A stretch of 64,000 nt of DNA from Wolbachia endosymbiont (group B) of Parapoynx stratiotata. GTDB lineage: Bacteria > Pseudomonadota > Alphaproteobacteria > Rickettsiales > Anaplasmataceae. Within the stretch, counting starts at the first letter, position 1, and each line of letters begins with the position of its first letter. Made by a program: the position numbers and the translations under genes. Where the stretch lies: NCBI RefSeq assembly GCF_947250635.1, contig NZ_OX366335.1, forward strand, positions 1,481,409-1,545,408, written 5' to 3'. The notes beneath the pieces are model-generated. The model was given only the letters and a program-made list of their open reading frames with translations, had not been told where the DNA came from and ran no database searches. Shown here piece after piece: positions 39,291 through 47,314 of this stretch.

Positions 39291-40352
39291 GTGGATGTTA
39301 AAGTAAATTATGCAGAAATTACTAAACGTATTGCAGCGTATTTAGTTGACCAAACAATATTCCTAGTCTGCTGTTCATTCTTTTTTTTATTAATTTCATT
39401 TATATTACCAGAAGAATCTCTTACTAACTTTTTTAATTATGTCTTTTCTGATACCAACACTGATACTGGCCTTATATCAGAACGACATGAAATATTAGGA
39501 AACTTAGGTATATTATTAGAAAGTTTAGTATATGTAACATTAGAAGTATTAATGCTAACAAAACTTGGGTGGACTCCAGGAAAATTGCTACTTGGCATAT
39601 ACATAAAAGATACAAACACACTTAAAACCGCTACTTTAATGCAAGTAGTGATAAGAAGCACCATAAAGGCACTTTTGTTTGTACTTCTCTATGTTTCTGA
39701 GTGGTTTTTAATTTTACCAATCTTGGTTTTAATATTTGCAGCATTTGATAAACGCAAGCAGTTCTTTCACGATAAAACTGCAAATACGGTAGTGATAGAC
39801 TATAAACCTGAAGAATGTCATTTAAATTTAAACTATGTGGGAATAACTAGGCGCATTATAGCGGACATTATTGACTATTTTATTCTTAAGGGAATTTCCT
39901 TAGTCTATGTGATTTTTGTATGGGCAATTTTGCGCACTACTATACCTCAATCATTAATTATACATACTTGCTCATCTTTTTTGCTATCAGTGATATTTGG
40001 AGTATTCATGGTAAAAAAATCTGGTGGTACTCCAGGACAATTATTATGTGGTATTCATATAAAAGATGCAAATACACTTGAAAATGTTACTCTAGTGCAA
40101 GCAATAATTAGGTATATTTTGATTGAAGTTATTCACTTCCCTATACTTATTACGAGAAGGGAATTTTTTAATAAGTATACTTCTGAGTGGTGGATTGACC
40201 CTTCATCAGGCTTAATCCTTATAGCTATAATACTAATTTTTGTATGTGCAATATTTGACAGGCGCAAGCAGTTTCTTCATGATAAAATTGCAAAGACGGT
40301 GGCTGTAAAGAAGAAAGCAGAAGTAATAGTAGTAAATAAACCTTTAAGCTGA
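39291..40352 (+). CDS. Duplicated RDD-family membrane protein
   Basis: I choose the GTG at 39291, which has GAGG seven bases upstream and starts the first RDD motif (VDVKVNYAEITKRIAAYLVD). A longer frame to a TTG at 39192 is open. Two RDD units follow each other: ITKRIAAYLVDQTIFLV with GWTPGKLLLGIYIKDTN and DKRKQFFHDKTANTVV, then ITRRIIADIIDYFILKG with GGTPGQLLCGIHIKDAN and DRRKQFLHDKIAKTVA. The family has several membrane helices; some members are linked to ion exchange, but function is unknown here. Confidence 0.82.
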   Translation: MDVKVNYAEITKRIAAYLVDQTIFLVCCSFFFLLISFILPEESLTNFFNYVFSDTNTDTGLISERHEILGNLGILLESLVYVTLEVLMLTKLGWTPGKLLLGIYIKDTNTLKTATLMQVVIRSTIKALLFVLLYVSEWFLILPILVLIFAAFDKRKQFFHDKTANTVVIDYKPEECHLNLNYVGITRRIIADIIDYFILKGISLVYVIFVWAILRTTIPQSLIIHTCSSFLLSVIFGVFMVKKSGGTPGQLLCGIHIKDANTLENVTLVQAIIRYILIEVIHFPILITRREFFNKYTSEWWIDPSSGLILIAIILIFVCAIFDRRKQFLHDKIAKTVAVKKKAEVIVVNKPLS

Positions 40353-40527
40353 TTTTTTCAGTTGTAGGTTTATATTTAACTTTTTTCTCTGCAATTTTTA
40401 ATCTGTATTGACTTTACTTAGAAAAAGTTGTTGACACTAGAAATGTTAGCGCTATAGGTATAGCAATATTTGTATTTACATAAATTGTTTACAAATTTTT
40501 GAGTAATTTTTAATAGAGGCAATAATA

Positions 40528-40730
40528 ATGGGTATAGGTCAACAACAACCAATTCGTGATACAGTTGATGAAATTTGTACAGACGTAAGTAGAACAATAT
40601 ATGCTATTTTCAGCGAAAATATGAATGATAATACACTTGAACTTCTTCGTTTAAAGCTAGATGTGCAGAAAACAGTTGGCAATTTAAATAAATTTGTGAA
40701 GGTTTTGCGTAAGCATAATAAAGAGATACT
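40528..40730 (+). pseudogene. Small gene truncated by IS copy D
   Basis: ATG at 40528 starts MGIGQQQPIRDTVDEICTDV and reads 67 residues to KHNKEIL, where IS copy D begins at 40731. The last seven residues of the open frame (ALLHSS and neighbours) come from the IS. The segment is mostly helical and charged. No continuation is recognisable right of the IS (41812 on), so the 3' part has been moved or lost. The family is not recognised. Confidence 0.55.
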
Positions 40731-41811
40731 GGCTTTGTTGCATAGCTCCTGATAAGGCAGGTAGGTACAGTAAATTCATGCAGCTAATTCGAACTTAGCC
40801 ATACCTATATCAGTAAATTTATTAAGCAAATAGCACTTAATTAGTAGTTCTTTTTCACGATTTATTTCAGATTTATTCTTGAGACTAAACCCAAACGTTT
40901 TTTTCAACCTATAGAAAAAACATTCAACAAAGGATCTTAGTCCATATTTTGTTTCTTGTGTCCATTTCTTTATACCGTTCTCATAGTTTTCACATAATTT
41001 AATCACATTAATGTTGCTATTTCTTTCTAATTGATAATCAATTTTCTCATAGATTTTCGCACCTTTTATTGGTCGAATGATTGGTTTTATATTATGTCCT
41101 TTACACACTTTATACATACTAGCTTTATCATAAGCTGCATCTGCGCGAACAGATGAAATATTATATTTATCTACTGTTCCCTTTAACATATCGCATGATA
41201 ATCAAGTGTAGTACCATTAGTGTACTTCATATCTATAACTTTTTTATTATTTATACTTAAAATAATATGTAACTTTCTTACTTGATCATATCCATTATAT
41301 TTTCTTACTTTTGCATTTTCTTTATTACGTTGATGGGTGTTGTTATAGATACAAATACTGGTGCTATTTATAGCTATTTCAATGTTTTCCATACCATTTT
41401 TATCAATTCTACAATCATCAATTTTCAAGTTAAGCTTTTTGAATCTTCTAGAAGCTTGAGTATAGCTAATGACTTTGAGGTCTTTTCCCATTTGCTCTAT
41501 ACAACCTTTTACGAAACCAACTGCTTGTCTTAAGCCAATCCTAAAAAAATGGACTACTATATGTATCAAAATTACAACTTTATCACTATAAATGTTATTG
41601 CCACCTGCAACTTTTGGACTATTTTCATACCAATTTTCTATGGCTTGATTAACAAAATGAAAAACATTTCCTCTTTTTTGAAGAAATTTGTTATATTCGT
41701 AGCAGTTACTGACCTTCATTTTGACTGGCATATTGGTGGTTAAATACCTGTTTTATAATGATTTCTGTCAGTAACTTCCAGTTTTTTTTACTTGAGCCAT
41801 GCAACAAAGCC
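40731..41811 (-). mobile_element. IS5-type insertion sequence, copy D
   Basis: A 1,081-bp element that reads identically to copy C in every frame, with the same GGCTTTGTTGCAT / ATGCAACAAAGCC ends. The flanks are agagatact on the left and ctttcgggt on the right and do not match each other. The right flank resembles the left flank of copy C at 7 of 9 positions, which hints at a rearrangement. Confidence 0.93.
40776..41731 (-). pseudogene. IS5-family transposase in two overlapping frames (copy D)
   Basis: Same two frames as in copy C: 41731-41183 (MPVKMKVSNCYEYN to DYHAIC) and 41189-40776 (MLKGTVDKYN to KFELAA), with a seven-base overlap at the break. The conserved Y-(x)-R/K-type C-terminal segment (RSFVECFFYRLKKTFGFSLK) is intact. 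Identity of the break with copy C means it existed before the duplication. Confidence 0.85.
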
Positions 41812-42689
41812 CTTTCGGGTTGTAAGTTCCAAAAGATTATGGACTCACAAACCACATTGAGCGATTTAACTGTACAATGAGGCAGAGAATCAGTCCTTTA
41901 GTCAGAAAAACCTTGTCATTTTCTAAAAAACTAGCCAACCACATAGTGCTATTTGGAACTTATTACAATCAAATGTTTATTTCATGAACTGTGGGGCACT
42001 ACCAAAGTTTTAAGGTAGAGCTCTCTCTTTTTGATTTGTGTATAAAGAGCACTGTATTTATGTTCAAATGAGTCTTTAGAAAGTGATAAAAACTCACTCA
42101 GTTCAATAAATGTTTGAAGCGCCTTAAGCTAAATTCTTGCTTTAACTGTTTTTGTGCTGACAGCTGATTATTTTGTGAATGAACTTCTCCTTTGGTATGT
42201 AGTATTATTGACATAAGGTTCCGTATTATTAATTTGTGTTAAACCTACCATTATAGGGTTAGCATATCGTAATCAGGGAAATTAGGAATGCAAGATATTT
42301 TTATACGTTTTCTAGAATTTTTATCTACTGCAGTATTAGTAGAGAATTTTTTGTTTACTTTACTCACTACCAGCTCTTTTTTATCTTGAATTTCTCTCAA
42401 ATTCTCAAACGTATAGGGCTTTTTATGTTAAGTAAAGTTACCAAAAATGTGTCTATTTTAAGTATTTTTAACCATCTTACATAAAGCAACAGAGAACAAG
42501 TTCAAAAGTATTGTAGGGTCCACCAATATAGGTTTCAACATACCATAAAGCCAGCCTATTTATTCTATCGGGGTTTTATACTAATTCTCTAGTGATATTT
42601 GTTATTATGACCCCAATACATGCTAATTTAATTATAAATTAATCAGTAAATGCTAGAATAGCTATAATTAAATTTATTAGATAATACTT
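41812..42689. other. ~880-bp spacer without a recognisable gene
   Basis: The frames are interrupted throughout. I see no tRNA, no strong hairpin-T terminator and no member of the palindromic repeat family. It begins right at IS copy D and ends at a new gene. It may be decayed coding sequence, but no residual motif is readable. Confidence 0.5.
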
Positions 42690-44138
42690 ATGAGTGGAAA
42701 AAAACATGTCTTTAAGATGGTACCTGGACAGCAATTTTCATTCGGATCTAGTCGATATGAAACGTATTCTAACATTGAAGATCCTCAATCTATGAAAAAA
42801 GTCAAGCTTATATCGCTAAGCGAAGAAGACGATACGCTAGAATTATCTATAAAATTCTGTAGCGATTTTCTTGATAGATTTGGAATGTATTGCGTAGAAG
42901 AAAAACAAAACAGATATATTCGAGATGATCAACCTGGTTATTATAAGAACAGTAATTCATTTGCATATGACAATGATAGATTAGTTAAACTATCATTAAA
43001 TTGGGGCACAGGAGATAAAACTGGTTATCATAATTTTGTAGGTGAAGAATTGAAGTACAAATATTTAACATGGGAGGAATCAGGTCTTGGTGACGATAAA
43101 TATTATTTTTCAGATAAGGAAGGAAACATAATCGATTCACCTGACAACAAGATATTACAATACAGTATGCCACACCATGATACAGCAAAGGTGATAGAAG
43201 ATATAACATCGTCTAAGATACCAAAGAGTGTACTAATATCAAGTGAGTTCGCCAAAACTTTTTTTAAGAACTTAACAGGAAATCAGTTAGAGACTCTTGC
43301 CGATATTCTTAATAATGAGAAATTACAGATTTTAGCAAAGAGCTTAACAAATAAACAACTACAGGTTTTAGCAGAGAACTTAACAGATGGACAATTTCTA
43401 GCTTTAGTGGATCATTTAACCAATCATCAATTACAAGCCCTTACTCACACATTGGATTCAAAAAAGTTAGGAATAATAGTCCCCTTATTAAATAAGGATC
43501 AGGTTGCGAACTTAGTAACAGACTTTAACCTAGATCAAGTAAAAGAAATTTTCCCTCACTTAAAAATGGATCAGATTCCGGAAGTTGTTAAGACAATAAG
43601 CAATGATCAGTTTGTAGAATTGATAAAAGATGCACCTGAGCAAATTTTAAATACTATTCTTAATAAAGCATTAGAAGATCGACTTCCAACTCTAGTAAAA
43701 ATGTTAGAAGGAGATAGATTACATAATTTAATTAATAAGTTAGACCACAAGAAACTTGAAATAGTAGCTCGAGAGTTAACTGATGATTCTGATAAGATTC
43801 AGATGGTTGTTAAGTCTTTAGCTAACAACCCAGAAAAACTTAAAGCTTTTGCTCTTAGTATGTCTAATGAGCAGTTTAAAGAACTTTTGGATAATTTAGG
43901 TGCAGAAGAGCTGAAAGATATTATTCACAAACTGCCTCATGAGAAAGTCATATCTGTGATTGGTGATCTTGGCAGTAAAGATCAGTCCAATGCTATCATT
44001 GATGCATTAAAAGAGAAGTTTGATAAACAAAGCGAATCGATAAATGAGTTACACAAAAAGCTTGAAGAATTTATCACACCGCCACCAATGGATTCTCCAT
44101 ATGATGTTATGGAAGAAGGATATTATGAGTTAATATAG
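42690..44138 (+). CDS. Repeat protein of ~12-residue helical units with C-terminal PPPMDSP motif
   Basis: A 482-residue protein not recognised from any named family. Residues about 1-165 form a mixed domain rich in aromatic and acidic residues. Residues about 185-430 consist of many tandem units of about 12 residues of the form L-T-x-x-Q-L-x-x-L-A-x-x, for example LTNKQLQVLAEN, LTDGQFLALVDH and LTNHQLQALTHT. These should form a helical solenoid. A short coiled coil (KFDKQSESINELHKKLEEFI) and the tail TPPPMDSPYDVMEEGYYELI follow. The next gene ends with the same PPPMD motif. No signal or membrane segment. Confidence 0.75.
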   Translation: MSGKKHVFKMVPGQQFSFGSSRYETYSNIEDPQSMKKVKLISLSEEDDTLELSIKFCSDFLDRFGMYCVEEKQNRYIRDDQPGYYKNSNSFAYDNDRLVKLSLNWGTGDKTGYHNFVGEELKYKYLTWEESGLGDDKYYFSDKEGNIIDSPDNKILQYSMPHHDTAKVIEDITSSKIPKSVLISSEFAKTFFKNLTGNQLETLADILNNEKLQILAKSLTNKQLQVLAENLTDGQFLALVDHLTNHQLQALTHTLDSKKLGIIVPLLNKDQVANLVTDFNLDQVKEIFPHLKMDQIPEVVKTISNDQFVELIKDAPEQILNTILNKALEDRLPTLVKMLEGDRLHNLINKLDHKKLEIVARELTDDSDKIQMVVKSLANNPEKLKAFALSMSNEQFKELLDNLGAEELKDIIHKLPHEKVISVIGDLGSKDQSNAIIDALKEKFDKQSESINELHKKLEEFITPPPMDSPYDVMEEGYYELI

Positions 44139-44254
44139 ATAAATAGCTCTAGATTTGGAGCTATAGCAAAGTATTCCAATGATAAGCAGCTTATACGTTG
44201 TTTATTATAGTTAAGGATTAGTTAGATTTTTTTACATGACTATGGAGGTAAGAT

Positions 44255-44617
44255 ATGACAATCGACAACAGTGTACAAAATAGCACACAGAATCTTGCAG
44301 GGATTAATAGTGAAGGAAGTAAGCCAATTATGAGTAAAATTGATCCCATCAAATTCACAGCTAGTGGAACACCTTACACAGCAGATCAATTAAAGCGGCC
44401 TGCACCATTCTCCCATGTTCAAAATATTATTGGGAAAGTAACTGACAATATGAATAATATGATTGATATATTAAATACAACATTAAAAGCTGAGCAAACT
44501 AAAGTTATAAGATTGATAGATACAGTTGGTGATGAAAATAGTGGACTAATCAAGACAATTAACTATTTAAAGTCCGAATTAGAACCACCGCCAATGGATA
44601 CCCCTGAGTTCATTTAA
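44255..44617 (+). CDS. Small protein with C-terminal PPPMDTP motif
   Basis: A 120-residue hydrophilic protein with a GGAGGT ribosome site. The N-terminal half is polar and disordered-looking. Residues about 65-108 are helical (FSHVQNIIGKVTDNMNNMID), and it ends YLKSELEPPPMDTPEFI. The upstream protein has the same layout of helix followed by PPPMDSP. The shared tail suggests the two products use a common partner, for example a secretion coupling factor or scaffold; that is inference. A strong terminator follows. Confidence 0.65.
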   Translation: MTIDNSVQNSTQNLAGINSEGSKPIMSKIDPIKFTASGTPYTADQLKRPAPFSHVQNIIGKVTDNMNNMIDILNTTLKAEQTKVIRLIDTVGDENSGLIKTINYLKSELEPPPMDTPEFI

Positions 44618-44624
44618 GAAAAAA

Positions 44625-44657
44625 AGTAACAGCTTGCTAGCAGGCTGTTACTCTTTT
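44625..44657. terminator. Bidirectional rho-independent terminator
   Basis: AGTAACAGC pairs with GCTGTTACT, and the inner TGC..GCA extends the stem to about 13 pairs. It is followed by CTTTT on the plus strand and preceded by AAAAA, which reads as TTTTT on the other strand. It separates the convergent gene at 44255 and ccmE. Confidence 0.85.
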
Positions 44658-44691
44658 CACATGCTGTTTAGATACAGCTAAATTAGGGAAT

Positions 44692-45084
44692 CTATTTTAA
44701 AACTTTCGACTTGTAATTCTCATCATGTTTTGCAAACACCGTATCTGCAAGAAAAGTACTATTATCAAACATTTTACCTTGCACAACAACACCACTTTTT
44801 TCTGAAAACATTGGTGGAAGTATTCCCTGATATTTCACCACAACGCTTTTGTTAAAATCTGTCATCTGAAAAATTACTTCGCTTTCGCTCCGTATCACGC
44901 TATTTTCAACAACCATTCCACCAACACGGATTGGCTTTTGATTATTTGGTAAAACTATTGCCTCACTTACTGTATAGAAAAATGAGATATTTTCTTTGAG
45001 CGTTGTTAAAATAAAAAAAACTGCACAACTTAAAAAGCAGAAAATTCCTGAAGTTATAAGTAATCGCTTATGTTTCTTCTTCAT
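44692..45084 (-). CDS. ccmE: Cytochrome c maturation protein CcmE
   Basis: A 130-residue heme chaperone. An N-terminal membrane anchor (about residues 8-26) is followed by the OB-fold region VGGMVVENSVIRSESEVIFQ and VKYQGILPPMFSEKSGVVVQ. The heme-binding motif is AKHDENY with covalent His120 and Tyr124. It accepts heme from CcmC and delivers it to apocytochrome c in the periplasm; cytochrome c at 55 kb is a likely client. It is last in the nuoJ-ccmE operon and overlaps ccmD. Confidence 0.96.
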   Translation of the reverse strand: MKKKHKRLLITSGIFCFLSCAVFFILTTLKENISFFYTVSEAIVLPNNQKPIRVGGMVVENSVIRSESEVIFQMTDFNKSVVVKYQGILPPMFSEKSGVVVQGKMFDNSTFLADTVFAKHDENYKSKVLK

Positions 45085-45205
45085 TGTTGCTTTTAAGACT
45101 TTCTAAGTTTTTTTTACTTTTTATATAGCAAGAAACGGTAAAAATAAAATTTCCACCAATCAGTATGAAACTAATAAGGTAAGCAAAAATTACATATGTA
45201 TTCAT
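45068..45205 (-). CDS. ccmD: CcmD-like tiny membrane protein
   Basis: A 45-residue frame between birA and ccmE, starting MNTYVIFAYLISFILIGGNF at 45205. It overlaps the birA stop as ATGA and overlaps the ccmE start by 17 bp. It has a single hydrophobic segment (about residues 5-25) and a basic, charged tail (KSKKNLESLKSNNEEET). This is the size, layout and gene position of CcmD, which helps release CcmE from CcmC during heme export. Sequence conservation in CcmD is low, so the call rests on topology and context. Confidence 0.75.
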   Translation of the reverse strand: MNTYVIFAYLISFILIGGNFIFTVSCYIKSKKNLESLKSNNEEET

Positions 45206-45924
45206 AATGCACTGCCAATAAATAACTCACCTGCATCAAAATAAATTAAGCTTCCATCATTTTGCTGAAACACCAATTTACCACTTTTATCTATATCAGC
45301 AAAAATTCCTTCATACAATTTGTCAGCTAACTTTACACTGATTTGCTCATTCATTTTGAATGCTTTTTTTAACCACATTTCTCTTATAGCATAAAACCCA
45401 TCAAATAGCCATTGCTTTCTTAGCTTATTAAAGTTTATTATTAATTCTTTTAACAGATCCATGTGAGACACAGATTCACCGTAATTGCTAATGCACGTTG
45501 TTCCTAGAAGTGGTGCATGATTGACATTAATTCCAATTCCTATAATGAGCCAATTTGAATTGGATTTTTTTTCAAGCAATATTCCGCTTATTTTCTTGCC
45601 ATCGATTAGAACATCATTTGGCCACTTATACTGGAGATTTAGACCATTTATAAATGACAGTATAGTATTTCCAACAGCAAGAGCAGTAACAAAAGTCAAT
45701 TCTGTTAATTTGCTGACATCCTTTTCTTGGTTAATTATCAAACTCGCATAGAGATTACCCTCTGGAGAAATCCAGCTTTTTCCAGTGCGTCCCCTGCCTT
45801 CTGCTTGTTTATCGGCAATAATAATAGTTTCATTAGATATCCCTTTCTCAATTAAACCCAATGATTCTTTATTAGTACTTGGAACTTCTTTGTAATGATA
45901 AATACGAAAACCTTCAAGGATCAC
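45202..45924 (-). CDS. birA: Biotin--[acetyl-CoA-carboxylase] ligase
   Basis: A 240-residue BirA catalytic and C-terminal domain without the DNA-binding domain. It has the VPSTNKES start, the biotin loop ADKQAEGRGRTGKSWISPEG and the catalytic KWPNDVLIDGKKISGILLE. It attaches biotin to carboxylase carrier proteins. It lies four bases downstream of nuoN and is translationally coupled to ccmD. Lack of the HTH domain means it is not a transcriptional repressor. Confidence 0.95.
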   Translation of the reverse strand: MILEGFRIYHYKEVPSTNKESLGLIEKGISNETIIIADKQAEGRGRTGKSWISPEGNLYASLIINQEKDVSKLTELTFVTALAVGNTILSFINGLNLQYKWPNDVLIDGKKISGILLEKKSNSNWLIIGIGINVNHAPLLGTTCISNYGESVSHMDLLKELIINFNKLRKQWLFDGFYAIREMWLKKAFKMNEQISVKLADKLYEGIFADIDKSGKLVFQQNDGSLIYFDAGELFIGSAL

Positions 45925-45928
45925 CTTG

Positions 45929-47314
45929 TCAGCCCTTTAGTTTAATGAGTGAGTCAAGATCTTCTACATACAAGAAAAGAACGAGATTGATCAGTGAAAC
46001 TACTGAAGTGATAATGAATAGACCCCTAGAATAAGCAACCTTATTACCACTAGCTTTATCAAAATACATAACTTTCATGATATTTAAATAATAGTAGCAT
46101 GATATCACACTCGCTATTACAAGGATCAAAGACAGGCTGATAAAGCCAGAATTTATTAAACTTTTGAATATAAAAAATTTAGCGATAAAACCTGCAAGTG
46201 GAGGTATTCCCGACATCGAGAGTAATAGTATAGAAAGATGGAATGCTAAAATTGGTTGCTTTTTTCCTATACCAGATAAATTTGCAATATCACAATCATC
46301 ATCGTCAATTTGTACGAGATATGAGAATAGCCCTATGCTTGTGATGATATATATCACCAAATACATTAAGGCACTATCTGTTCCTGCTTGTGTAAAAATA
46401 GAAAGTGAAGCAAATATAAAACCAATATGACCAATTGAACTGTAAGCAAGCAGCCTTTTTAAGTTTTGCTGACGCAAGGCCCCAAAAGCTGAGATAAGCA
46501 CAGACAATGCTGAAACGTATAAGAAAATAGGCTGAACATAACTTTTTACATTTACTAACTCTTCATTCATCAATCGAATTAAAAATGTTACAAGTGTAGC
46601 TTTTGGGGCCGTAGAAAAAAACGCAGTTACTATGGTAGGTGCACCTTGATAGACATCTGGAGCCCACATATGAAAAGGAGCAATAGCAAGCTTGAAACAC
46701 AAACCAATAAGGATAAAAACTAATCCAAAAACTATTCCATAAGTTATCTGATGGTTTTGCAAGAATGAACCGAGCTCAGAGAAATTGACTTGTCCTGTAT
46801 ATCCATAAAGCAGCGACATTCCATACAGCATAATGCAGGAAGATAGTGCACTAAGTGTAAAATATTTCACTCCTGCTTCACATGAATAAATCGAATCTTT
46901 ATTAAAGCTCGCAAGAACATACAAAGATATACTCATCAACTCAAAAGCTAAGTAAAAAGAAATCAGACTATTTGCTGAAACTAAAGTTATCATGCCAAAC
47001 AGTGCAAAAAGAATCAGTATTGAAAATTCATATTTATAGTCATATTTTGATAAATTCAGCATCAAAAGTATTAAAATTCCTGTGCTGAGAATTAACCCTT
47101 GGGCTGACCTGATGTATAAATTGAGTTTTAACAACGAATTAAAGAGAAAAATTTCATTGTTTTCTGCCGAAAGAATTAAAATAATCAAAGTTACCACTGT
47201 GCAGCCAAGTGCTAATAAGTTGATAGTTCTGCGGTTAAATATAATCCCAAGCAGTAGCAACACTAACGAGGAGATAATAGAGAACATTTCCGGCAATATC
47301 TGTATATAATTCAT
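45929..47314 (-). CDS. nuoN: NADH-quinone oxidoreductase subunit N
   Basis: A 461-residue antiporter-like membrane subunit of complex I. Characteristic stretches are FAIAPFHMWAPDVYQGAPT-like KLAIAPFHMWAPDVYQGAPT, then LKRLLAYSSIGHIGF and MSGIPPLAGFIAKFFIF. It has about 14 membrane segments and forms one of the proton channels. Its ATG overlaps the nuoM stop by four bases. Confidence 0.97.
   Translation of the reverse strand: MNYIQILPEMFSIISSLVLLLLGIIFNRRTINLLALGCTVVTLIILILSAENNEIFLFNSLLKLNLYIRSAQGLILSTGILILLMLNLSKYDYKYEFSILILFALFGMITLVSANSLISFYLAFELMSISLYVLASFNKDSIYSCEAGVKYFTLSALSSCIMLYGMSLLYGYTGQVNFSELGSFLQNHQITYGIVFGLVFILIGLCFKLAIAPFHMWAPDVYQGAPTIVTAFFSTAPKATLVTFLIRLMNEELVNVKSYVQPIFLYVSALSVLISAFGALRQQNLKRLLAYSSIGHIGFIFASLSIFTQAGTDSALMYLVIYIITSIGLFSYLVQIDDDDCDIANLSGIGKKQPILAFHLSILLLSMSGIPPLAGFIAKFFIFKSLINSGFISLSLILVIASVISCYYYLNIMKVMYFDKASGNKVAYSRGLFIITSVVSLINLVLFLYVEDLDSLIKLKG

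Noticed and set aside
28260..41811. A functional composite transposon formed by identical IS copies C and D
   Set aside because: The interval holds essential-type genes (thrS, infC, mnmE, nuo genes, tRNAs) and there is no exact flanking duplication; only a 7-of-9 flank similarity is seen.
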